DNA of 14,414 nucleotides from an uncultured Bacilli bacterium (GTDB lineage Bacteria; Bacillota_I; Bacilli_A; RF39; UBA660): contig CALVSV010000136.1 in NCBI GenBank assembly GCA_944359595.1, positions 1 through 14,414 on the forward strand, given 5' to 3'. A program made the position numbers and the translations under genes. Below the pieces are notes generated by a model. That model did not search any database and was not told the origin of the DNA. It was given only the letters and a program-made list of their open reading frames with translations. Shown piece after piece: positions 8,115 through 14,071 of the stretch. Every line of letters begins with the position of its first letter. Within the stretch, counting starts at the first letter, position 1.

Positions 8115-8378
8115 ATGGGAAAATATGAAAATTATGATAAAGATTTTAAATCAATTATATGTAAAAACATTAAAAGATTTAGAAAAGAAAGTGGTATGTC
8201 AATATTAAAGGTATCTGAGCTTGTTGATGTTACACCAGAGTATTTTAAAAGGATAGAATCACCTAATGATCAAAATAAAACTTGCTCATTAAACATGTTG
8301 TATAAACTATCGTTAATATTTGACAAAAAATTAGACGACTTTCTACAAGAATATGATGATGAAAATGACAACAAATAA
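8115..8378 (+). CDS. XRE-family helix-turn-helix regulator
   Basis: This is a small (87-residue) single-domain DNA-binding protein. Residues about 15-72 fit the lambda-Cro/XRE helix-turn-helix. IKRFRKESGMS leads into SILKVSELVDVTPEYFKRIE, where the second and third helices make up the reader, and the domain ends with the usual LYKLSLIFDKKLDDFL. There is a short acidic tail but no second sensor domain, so the signal and target are unknown. It diverges from the cysteine desulfurase gene, and a TATAAT at 8070-8075 in the shared space may be part of its promoter, although no good -35 is seen. No toxin-like partner lies beside it. The ribosome binding site (GGTGGTG) is unusual. A strong terminator follows at 8425. 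Confidence 0.85.
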   Translation: MGKYENYDKDFKSIICKNIKRFRKESGMSILKVSELVDVTPEYFKRIESPNDQNKTCSLNMLYKLSLIFDKKLDDFLQEYDDENDNK

Positions 8379-8424
8379 AAATTTATTGAAATGTTTTTAT
8401 TAAATTGATAATCTTTATTTAGTT

Positions 8425-8452
8425 AATGTATAAGATAACAATCTTATACATT
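8425..8452 (+). terminator. Terminator after the XRE gene
   Basis: A perfect 12-bp stem, AATGTATAAGAT (8425-8436) and ATCTTATACATT (8441-8452), has the tetraloop AACA and is followed by TTATTATTT. It separates the XRE gene from the trpS promoter. Confidence 0.8.
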
Positions 8453-8467
8453 TTATTATTTAGAACG

Positions 8468-8496
8468 TTGTATATTTTCTATATTTTGTGTATAAT
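8468..8496 (+). promoter_or_regulatory. Promoter of the trpS operon
   Basis: TTGTAT (8468-8473) and a consensus TATAAT (8491-8496) are spaced exactly 17 bases. Transcription would start near 8503, only about 25 bases before the trpS ATG. That leaves no room for a T-box or other leader between this promoter and the gene. Confidence 0.75.
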
Positions 8497-8528
8497 ATTA
8501 TATAATATTTAAAGAAAGGAAATACATT

Positions 8529-9512
8529 ATGAAAAGGATATTAACAGGTTTAAAGCCTAGTGGAGAATTAACTTTAGGTAGTTATGTAGGAGCCATTAAA
8601 CAAATAATTGAAATGCAAGATAAATATGATTCGTTTTTATTTGTTCCAGATTTACATGCTATAACAGTACCACAAGATTCGAAAATGCTAAAAGAAAGAA
8701 TTATTAAGAACGTTGCACTTTATTTGGCATGTGGTGTTGATTATAATAAAAATACAATATATATTCAATCTGAAAATTTATATCATACAAATCTTTCATG
8801 GATTTTAGAATGCAATACATATTTTGGTGAGGCTAGTAGAATGACACAATATAAAGATAAAGCTAGTAAAAATGAAAATATTAGCGTAGGATTATTTACA
8901 TATCCAATATTGATGGCTGCCGATATACTTATATATGATGCAAATTATGTTCCTGTTGGTATAGATCAAAAACAACATGTTGAATTGGCTCGTGATATAG
9001 CGCGAAGATTTAATAATAAATATGGAGATGTTTTTGTTGTTCCAGAACCAATAATTCCAAAATCAGGTGAAAAAATAATGGATTTACAAAATCCTACAAA
9101 AAAGATGAGTAAATCCGATGAAACTTATAAGGGTGTAATATTGTTATTAGATGATGAAAAAACTATTAGAAAAAAAATAATGAGTGCAGTTACAGATAGT
9201 GAAAACAAAATATATTACGATAAAGAAAATAAACCTGGAATTTCAAACTTAATAGTTATATATGCAACTTTAAGTAACTTATCAATAGAAGATGTAGAAA
9301 ACAAATTTAAAAATAATAATTATGGCGAATTTAAAAAAAGTGTCGCAGATTTAGTTGTGGAAACTTTAATGACTATACAAGAAAAATATTATAAAATTTT
9401 AAATAGTGACATTATTAATAAAATATTAGATGAAGGAAAATATAAAACCGAGAAAATTGCGCGCAAAAAATATAACGAAGTTTTAAAGTGTGTAGGACTA
9501 GGTAGAAATTAA
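8529..9512 (+). CDS. trpS: Tryptophanyl-tRNA synthetase
   Basis: This class I aminoacyl-tRNA synthetase charges tRNA-Trp in the cytoplasm. Its 327 residues are the normal length for the bacterial enzyme. The HIGH-type signature appears as PSGELTLGSY (10-19), the tryptophan pocket region includes GIDQKQH (144-150), and the second ATP-binding loop is KMSKS (192-196). All are intact. A good ribosome binding site (AAAGAAAGGAA) precedes the ATG. It is the first gene of a two-gene operon; a lipoprotein gene starts 20 bases after its stop codon, with its own AAAGGAG site. Many Bacillota control trpS with a T-box tRNA-sensing leader. None is visible here, because the promoter sits too close to the gene. 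Confidence 0.98.
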   Translation: MKRILTGLKPSGELTLGSYVGAIKQIIEMQDKYDSFLFVPDLHAITVPQDSKMLKERIIKNVALYLACGVDYNKNTIYIQSENLYHTNLSWILECNTYFGEASRMTQYKDKASKNENISVGLFTYPILMAADILIYDANYVPVGIDQKQHVELARDIARRFNNKYGDVFVVPEPIIPKSGEKIMDLQNPTKKMSKSDETYKGVILLLDDEKTIRKKIMSAVTDSENKIYYDKENKPGISNLIVIYATLSNLSIEDVENKFKNNNYGEFKKSVADLVVETLMTIQEKYYKILNSDIINKILDEGKYKTEKIARKKYNEVLKCVGLGRN

Positions 9513-9531
9513 TTTATAAAGGAGAATACTT

Positions 9532-10011
9532 ATGAAAAAATATTTGATGTTTATTGTTTTAATAAGCTTTTTAATTACTGGATGTTTTAACAAAAAAACT
9601 AATGATAACGAAAATAGTATTGAAGAAATTACTACTGTATGTAGCGGTAAACAAAATATAAAAGAAGATGTAAGTGTAGATACTGAATATGAAATAAAAT
9701 CAAAAGACGGGAAGGTAATAACGCTTATTTCAACTGAAATTATAACATCAAATGATACGGAGTATTTAAACTCAACAAAAGAAGATATTGAAAAAACATA
9801 TTCTATATATAAAGATATAAATAACTATGAATATAATATTACATTAGAAAATAATAAATTGATTAGTAAAACTAAAATAAATTATGAAAAAGTAGATTTG
9901 AAAAAATTAATGGAGGTAGATCCTGCAAACGAAAATATTATTGTTAATGATAGTGTTAATTTAAAGACATTAAAAGATATGTATGAATCTTTAGGAAATA
10001 AATGTAATTAA
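9532..10011 (+). CDS. Lipoprotein, possibly YehR/DUF1307-like
   Basis: This is a 159-residue exported lipoprotein. Lys residues and a hydrophobic segment lead to the lipobox ITGC, with the lipid-modified Cys at 18, so it is anchored on the outer face of the cytoplasmic membrane. A polar linker follows, then a single beta-rich domain (about 35-158). The stretch KTKINYEKVDLKKLM, with the two-helix end, resembles the YehR (DUF1307) lipoproteins, whose function is unknown. I make this match from the sequence pattern only. Two further Cys residues (in TTVCSG near residue 42, and the second-to-last residue) could form a disulfide. It is translated from the trpS transcript and closed by a strong terminator. 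A link to tryptophan is not implied. Confidence 0.75.
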   Translation: MKKYLMFIVLISFLITGCFNKKTNDNENSIEEITTVCSGKQNIKEDVSVDTEYEIKSKDGKVITLISTEIITSNDTEYLNSTKEDIEKTYSIYKDINNYEYNITLENNKLISKTKINYEKVDLKKLMEVDPANENIIVNDSVNLKTLKDMYESLGNKCN

Positions 10012-10040
10012 ATAAAAATCACAAATTAGTGATTTTTATT
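10011..10040 (+). terminator. Terminator of the trpS-lipoprotein operon
   Basis: A perfect 12-bp stem, AATAAAAATCAC (10011-10022) and GTGATTTTTATT (10029-10040), has a 6-base loop. It starts at the last base of the lipoprotein stop codon. The T-run inside the 3' arm supports Rho-independent termination. Confidence 0.85.
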
Positions 10041-10077
10041 ATATATTATTTAAAAAATATATTAAATAATATATAAT
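10041..10077 (+). promoter_or_regulatory. Promoter region of the ComN-like/rel/dtd operon with overlapping inverted repeat
   Basis: A TATAAT box at 10072-10077 lies 22 bases before the first ATG of the operon; the -35 (TTTAAA, 10049-10054, 17-base spacing) is weak. A perfect 13-bp inverted repeat, ATATATTATTTAA (10041-10053) and TTAAATAATATAT (10062-10074), starts right after the terminator and overlaps both promoter boxes. It might be an operator, although all-A/T repeats arise easily in DNA of this composition. Confidence 0.45.
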
Positions 10078-10099
10078 AAATCTAGAAAGAGAGTTTTTT

Positions 10100-10318
10100 A
10101 TGAAAAGATTATATAATGAATTATTACCAGCATTAAATGCTAAAATGGTAATGTTACACAACGAAGGATATAAATGTATTACAACTAAAGATATTTTTAA
10201 TTATTTAGATTTAAAATGGAGTAAGGATACTCAAATTTGTGATATGGTTGATGATATAATAAATGCAGATGGATTTATTATTAGTAGAAATATAAAAGAA
10301 AATTTATATAAAATATAG
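10100..10318 (+). CDS. ComN-like post-transcriptional regulator
   Basis: This 72-residue protein has the layout of the small 'post-transcriptional regulator' family that includes B. subtilis ComN (YrzD): a LLPAL..K opening helix, a conserved Gly-Tyr (HNEGYKCIT), a short helix ending in a Trp (YLDLKW), then a helix xxMVDDIIN and a final strand with FIIS. ComN is known to affect the comE competence transcript and to interact with DivIVA; the role here is inferred only from similarity. Context supports the call: in B. subtilis comN lies just upstream of the secDF-recJ-apt-relA-dtd stretch, and here it sits 20 bases before rel. It is the first gene of the operon. Its ribosome binding site (AAAGAGAG) is modest. 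Confidence 0.6.
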   Translation: MKRLYNELLPALNAKMVMLHNEGYKCITTKDIFNYLDLKWSKDTQICDMVDDIINADGFIISRNIKENLYKI

Positions 10319-10338
10319 TTATATAAGGGAGTGTTGAT

Positions 10339-12504
10339 ATGAGCAAAATAGGAATTACTAAATTTGAAGAATTATATGATTCTGTAAAAAAATACATAAA
10401 AGATGAAAATGAATTAGAACTTATTAAGAAGTCTTATGAAACTGCTAGCAGTTTCCATTTAGGTGCGATTCGAAAAAGTGGTGAACCTTATATTCAACAT
10501 CCTTTAAACGTTGCGATGATTCTCACAGGAATATATGCTGATTATGAGACAATTTGCGCAGCTTTATTACATGATACAGTTGAAGATACATCTTTAACTT
10601 TAGATGATATAGAAAAAGAATTTGGAAAAACTATTGCCATACTTGTAGATGGTGTAACTAAAATTAATAAAATTAATTTTTCTACAGATAATGAAGCAAC
10701 AATTGCATATCATAGAAAAATATTTGTTGGATTATCTGAAGATGTTCGTGTAATTATTTTAAAGTTAGCCGATAGATTACATAATATGCGTACATTATGG
10801 GCATTATCTGAAGAAAAAAAAAAAAAAAACGCAAAAGAAACTTTAGAAATATTAACACCTATTGCTCATAGATTAGGTATTCATAAAATAAAAAGTGAAC
10901 TAGAAGATTTAAGTCTAAGATATTTAAAACCAGATGCATTTTATAGTATAGTTGAAAAACTAAATCAAACGAAGCTTGAAAGAGAAAAAAATGTTCAAGA
11001 TATGATGAACGAAGTATCAGAAATGTTAAAAGAACATGGTATAAGACACGAAATAAAGGGAAGAGCAAAATCAATTTATAGCATATATAATAAAATGAAT
11101 AAAGGGAAAACTTTTAATGAGTTATTTGATTTGTTGGCGCTAAGAGTTTTAGTAGATACAGAACAAGATTGTTATATGGTTCTAGGATTAATTCATTCAA
11201 AATATAGACCAATACCTAAGAGATTTAAGGACTATATTTCAAGACCAAAAACAAATATGTATCAAAGTTTACATACAACTGTATTTGGGATTGACGGATA
11301 TCAATTTGAAATACAAATAAGGACATATGATATGGATAAGATCGCAGAATATGGTATTGCTTCTCATTGGTCATATAAAGAACATACTCAAGCTAGTAAA
11401 AGTATGCAAAACGCTATGGAACAAAAATTACAATTTTTTAGAAATATTATTGAATTACAGGAAGAAAAAACAAGCGCTGAAGAATTTGTAAATACAGTAA
11501 CAGAAGAAGTCTTAAAAGCTAATATATATGTGTTTACACCAAAAGGAGATGTAATAGAATTACCTAAGGATTCGACACCAATAGATTTTGCATATAGAGT
11601 ACATACAGAAGTTGGAGAAAAAATGGTTGGCGCAATGGTAAATAATATGATTGTCCCACTAGATTACAAACTAAAAAGTAATGATATTGTAAAAATTAAT
11701 ACTAGTAATCTTTCTACAGGACCATCTAAAGAATGGATTAATATGGCAAAAACATCACATGCAAAATCTAAAATCAAAAATTATTTCTTTAAAAAAGATA
11801 AAATTGAATATATTAAATTAGGTGAAGAAGAATTAAAAAAAGAATTTAGGAGAAAGAAAATATCTTGGAATGAATTTATTAAAGAAGATAATATTAAAAA
11901 ATTGTTAGATGCTTTAAAAGAAAAAGAATTAAACGATATATATATTTCTGTTGCAACTAATAAATATACTCCTAATCATGTTATTCATACTATGGAAAAT
12001 ATGAATAGTCCAAAAACTAATGATATTGAAATTCCTAAAAATAATTTTATAAATAAAGAATTAGGTATTAAAAATGACATTATGATTGAGGGATCTGATG
12101 ATATAAAAGCTAACATTGCTTCTTGTTGTAAGCCCATTATGGGAGATGATATAATAGGGTATATTACAAAAGGTAACGGCGTGTCTGTTCACAGAAAAAA
12201 ATGTCATAATATTCTTGATTTAGATGAAAGACTAATAAATGTGGCATGGAATACAGAAATATCAAAAAAATATCCTACAGAATTAATAATAGAAGCAGAT
12301 AATTCAAAAAATCCACTTATAGATATTATTACAAAGGCAGCTAATAATGGGATAAATATTGATAATATAAATACAATTAATAGAAGCATTACTATTACAT
12401 ATGAAGTTACTGTATTAGTAAATAATAAGGAAACTCTTGATAAATTTATTCAAGATTTAGAAAATTTAACATTTATAAAAAAAGTAGATAGGTTGATAAA
12501 ATAA
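10339..12504 (+). CDS. rel: Bifunctional (p)ppGpp synthetase/hydrolase (Rel)
   Basis: This is the long RelA/SpoT homologue that makes and degrades the alarmone (p)ppGpp during the stringent response; its C-terminal half senses stalled ribosomes. The 721 residues are the normal length. The hydrolase HD domain (about 45-195) has H54, H78/D79 (LLHDTVED) and D145 in LADRLH. The synthetase domain (about 235-345) has RAKSIYSIYNKM and RFKDYI (295-300), the form typical of bifunctional enzymes. The TGS domain follows (about 395-455). A CC/zinc-finger region (SCCKPI and HRKKC, about 593-625) and a C-terminal ACT domain end the protein. Both catalytic sites look intact. AAGGGAG precedes the ATG. The stop codon overlaps the dtd start as TAATG, so the two are translationally coupled. 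A run of 16 A's interrupts the HD domain coding region. Confidence 0.98.
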   Translation: MSKIGITKFEELYDSVKKYIKDENELELIKKSYETASSFHLGAIRKSGEPYIQHPLNVAMILTGIYADYETICAALLHDTVEDTSLTLDDIEKEFGKTIAILVDGVTKINKINFSTDNEATIAYHRKIFVGLSEDVRVIILKLADRLHNMRTLWALSEEKKKKNAKETLEILTPIAHRLGIHKIKSELEDLSLRYLKPDAFYSIVEKLNQTKLEREKNVQDMMNEVSEMLKEHGIRHEIKGRAKSIYSIYNKMNKGKTFNELFDLLALRVLVDTEQDCYMVLGLIHSKYRPIPKRFKDYISRPKTNMYQSLHTTVFGIDGYQFEIQIRTYDMDKIAEYGIASHWSYKEHTQASKSMQNAMEQKLQFFRNIIELQEEKTSAEEFVNTVTEEVLKANIYVFTPKGDVIELPKDSTPIDFAYRVHTEVGEKMVGAMVNNMIVPLDYKLKSNDIVKINTSNLSTGPSKEWINMAKTSHAKSKIKNYFFKKDKIEYIKLGEEELKKEFRRKKISWNEFIKEDNIKKLLDALKEKELNDIYISVATNKYTPNHVIHTMENMNSPKTNDIEIPKNNFINKELGIKNDIMIEGSDDIKANIASCCKPIMGDDIIGYITKGNGVSVHRKKCHNILDLDERLINVAWNTEISKKYPTELIIEADNSKNPLIDIITKAANNGINIDNINTINRSITITYEVTVLVNNKETLDKFIQDLENLTFIKKVDRLIK
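10814..10829 (+). repeat. Run of 16 A's inside rel
   Basis: Sixteen uninterrupted A's encode the end of E159, K160-K163 and the start of N164, just after the last catalytic part of the hydrolase domain. The frame is intact as given. Runs of this length invite slippage by RNA polymerase, DNA polymerase or a sequencer. Confidence 0.95.
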
Positions 12505-12953
12505 TGAGAGTGCTTGTTCAAAGAGTTAAAATGGCTAATGTAATGATATCTGGTAATATTACTGGAAATATTGGTAATGGTCTTTTATTGTTTGTGGGTT
12601 TTAATAGTGATGATACAATAGAAGATATAAAATATTTAATAAATAAAATTCTTAATTTAAGAATTTTTGATGATAACGAAGGGAAAATGAATTTAAATAT
12701 TAAAGATGTAAATGGGAAAATATTGTCAATATCTCAATTTACACTATATGCAGATTGTAAAAAGGGAAATAGACCGAGCTTTGTTGAATCTATGGAATAT
12801 AATAAAGCAAAACAATTATATGAACAGTTTAATATATTATTAAACGAATATATTAAAGTGGAAACTGGTATTTTTGGAAGTAATATGCAAGTTAGTTTAA
12901 TAAATGACGGACCAGTGACAATATTATTAGAAAGTAATAAAAAAGTTAATTAA
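12504..12953 (+). CDS. dtd: D-aminoacyl-tRNA deacylase
   Basis: Dtd removes D-amino acids, and glycine mischarged on tRNA-Ala, from tRNA. It is a homodimer whose active site forms across the subunit interface. The 149 residues are the expected length. Both signature motifs are present: SQFTLYAD (77-84) and the Gly-cisPro motif NDGPVT (134-139). The start ATG shares its A with the last base of the rel stop codon, so dtd is coupled to rel; the rel-dtd order is widely conserved in Bacillota. No terminator of its own is seen directly after the stop codon, where composition changes abruptly. The hairpin at 13016, beyond that boundary, is the first candidate. Confidence 0.97.
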   Translation: MRVLVQRVKMANVMISGNITGNIGNGLLLFVGFNSDDTIEDIKYLINKILNLRIFDDNEGKMNLNIKDVNGKILSISQFTLYADCKKGNRPSFVESMEYNKAKQLYEQFNILLNEYIKVETGIFGSNMQVSLINDGPVTILLESNKKVN

Positions 12954-13015
12954 TGACAGTCCTCAATAAAACAGTATAGGTATTGACGGTCTGTCAAGTA
13001 GGTGCAGAGAGTTAA

Positions 13016-13047
13016 GCATATCACATTTATAGTGTGATGTGCTTTTT
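13016..13047 (+). terminator. Terminator-like hairpin
   Basis: GCATATCACA (13016-13025) and TGTGATGTGC (13033-13042) form a 10-bp stem with one G-T pair and a 7-base loop, followed by TTTTTCTC. It would stop rightward transcription coming from dtd, or from a gene formerly present in the element. Confidence 0.7.
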
Positions 13048-13071
13048 CTCATTTATGGGGTAAAATGTCAC

Positions 13072-13173
13072 ACGATAGGAGTTGAAAAACGCCCTGTTTT
13101 AGCGGTTTTCAAAGCCTGAAACTTACAATGTAATGGTTTTATATTAAAAACCTCAAAAATGGGGTTCTATCGT
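13072..13173. other. Block able to fold into a multi-helix structure
   Basis: The outer arms ACGATAG (13072-13078) and CTATCGT (13167-13173) are complementary and enclose a good hairpin, TTGAAAA-a-CGC (13082-13092) with GCG-g-TTTTCAA (13102-13112). Further on are the small palindrome TTACAATGTAA and GGTTTT/AAAACC arms. A closed multi-branch layout suits a structured RNA or a protein-bound DNA site. No known RNA family is recognised, and this is a reading by eye. Confidence 0.35.
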
Positions 13174-13207
13174 TCCACAAAATCTATAAATGAACACTTT
13201 TTGAAAA

Positions 13208-13245
13208 AAGGGGATTTAAGTCCGTTTTTCGGCTTAAAGCCCCTT
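13208..13245. repeat. Hairpin with GGGG/CCCC base
   Basis: AAGGGG (13208-13213) pairs with CCCCTT (13240-13245), then after one mismatch TTTAAG with CTTAAA, and after a one-base bulge CCG with CGG around a TTTTT loop. The stem has about 15 pairs in 38 bases. It sits 12 bases from the larger repeat at 13258 and may belong to the same site. Confidence 0.75.
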
Positions 13246-13257
13246 AACTGACATACT

Positions 13258-13331
13258 GCAAAAAAGAACAGGTTTGTCAAGGGCGAGCGCAGCTCGTGTA
13301 TTTACCCTTGACTTGCCTGTTTCTTTTTTGC
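13258..13331. repeat. 74-base nested inverted repeat; possible terminator or transfer-origin-like site
   Basis: The outer arms begin and end with GCAAAAAA and TTTTTTGC. They continue through AGAA/TTCT, CAGG/CCTG and a perfect 8-bp pair GTCAAGGG (13276-13283) with CCCTTGAC (13305-13312), broken by one bulge and one 3-base internal loop. Inside is a second hairpin, CGAGC-GCA-GCTCG (13284-13296), the most G+C-rich patch in the window. T-runs at the end of the arms on both strands allow it to act as a bidirectional terminator, including for the lipoprotein gene that ends 23 bases away. Its size and nesting also resemble transfer-origin or transposon-end repeats. Confidence 0.75.
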
Positions 13332-13353
13332 TCATAACAGATAAAGTATTAAA

Positions 13354-14049
13354 TTACCATATATTTGCATATATTTCGTAATTGTCTGTAGCAAAATTGT
13401 TATAAATTGATATGTCAAATGGTGTTGTTGCATTTGCCTTTATTGAGTCAACATAAGTTGATTCGCCACCGATTAGTTTTCCATCAGCATCCCTAAAAAC
13501 GACTGTAACTACACCGCTTTCTATGTCGTAATCATTATCGTTTTGAATTTCTCCTACAATGCTATCCGTTCTAAATGCGGCATTTATGATGCTAAGTGGA
13601 GTATATTTGGGATTATCCAGCATCGATACTTTTTTTATGTTGTATTCTTCTGCATCTAAAACTTCAATGTCAACAGTTGCAGGAAGTTCATCAACATCAA
13701 AAGCTTGGAAAGCATGAACAAAATCTTGTTTAGGATAAATAATAGATAATGTTTGTTCCTCTGTGGCTAATGGTGCTCCAGAAGCATCTCTTGCTGTAAT
13801 ACGAAAACTTGGAAGTTCAATAGCTTTATCCTCATTTGGATTATGTAAAATTACAGAATAATATAAATACTCATCTTCCATAGAATATCCAAATTCCTTG
13901 ACTTCTATTGGAAGTACTTTTGAACTGCTCTTTTCTGTAGATGTTTCAGTTTGGTTTTTTGTATTATTAGAGTTGATATTTTCTCCCCCACAAGCTGCTA
14001 ATGATAACATTAAAGAAATTGCTATTATTGTGGTTATTATTTTCTTCAT
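13354..14049 (-). CDS. Lipoprotein with two beta-sandwich repeats (FxLyD-like)
   Basis: This is a 231-residue exported lipoprotein of unknown function. A signal peptide ends in the lipobox LAAC with the lipidated Cys at 20, followed by an Asn/Thr/Ser-rich linker (21-45). Two Ig-like beta-sandwich units follow. The first (about 48-130) contains YLYYSVILHNPNED, and the second (about 155-228) contains VGEIQNDNDYDI and VTVVFRDADGKLIGG. The 'valN.n' pattern with a later 'f.d..g.' matches FxLyD-type domains of Bacillota cell-surface lipoproteins, which usually lack an assigned role. The ribosome binding site is a strong GGAGG. It is 22 bases downstream of the DUF6591-like gene, so both are probably one operon. 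G+C and codon choice are clearly unlike the genes left of 12954, which fits horizontal transfer. Confidence 0.8.
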   Translation of the reverse strand: MKKIITTIIAISLMLSLAACGGENINSNNTKNQTETSTEKSSSKVLPIEVKEFGYSMEDEYLYYSVILHNPNEDKAIELPSFRITARDASGAPLATEEQTLSIIYPKQDFVHAFQAFDVDELPATVDIEVLDAEEYNIKKVSMLDNPKYTPLSIINAAFRTDSIVGEIQNDNDYDIESGVVTVVFRDADGKLIGGESTYVDSIKANATTPFDISIYNNFATDNYEIYANIW

Positions 14050-14071
14050 TATTCAATCCTCCAGTATTAAT

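Larger units (their letters stand above)
12954..13353. other. Gene-free, hairpin-rich segment at a composition boundary
   Basis: No reading frame here looks coding. G+C is clearly above the left part of the window, with blocks such as GGGCGAGCGCAGCTCG that have no counterpart elsewhere. In order it holds an imperfect inverted repeat starting at the dtd stop codon (TGACAGTCC 12954-12962, GGTCTGTCA 12988-12996), a terminator-like hairpin (13016), a larger foldable block (13072-13173), a hairpin at 13208 and a long nested repeat at 13258. I infer that it is the outer noncoding edge of an integrated mobile element, perhaps containing an attachment or transfer-origin site. Confidence 0.55.

Noticed and set aside
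8115..8378. Antitoxin of a toxin-antitoxin pair
   Set aside because: The XRE protein is small enough, but no short partner gene lies next to it. The flanking space holds a promoter region on one side and a terminator on the other.
11240..11290. Met in place of Gly in the Rel synthetase motif (TNMYQSLH)
   Set aside because: The Met form (NMYQSLH) is common in Bacillota Rel proteins, including that of B. subtilis, so it does not indicate a defective synthetase.
12954..13353. CRISPR array or tandem repeats
   Set aside because: The repeated sequences here are inverted arms of individual hairpins with different sequences. There are no regularly spaced direct repeats.
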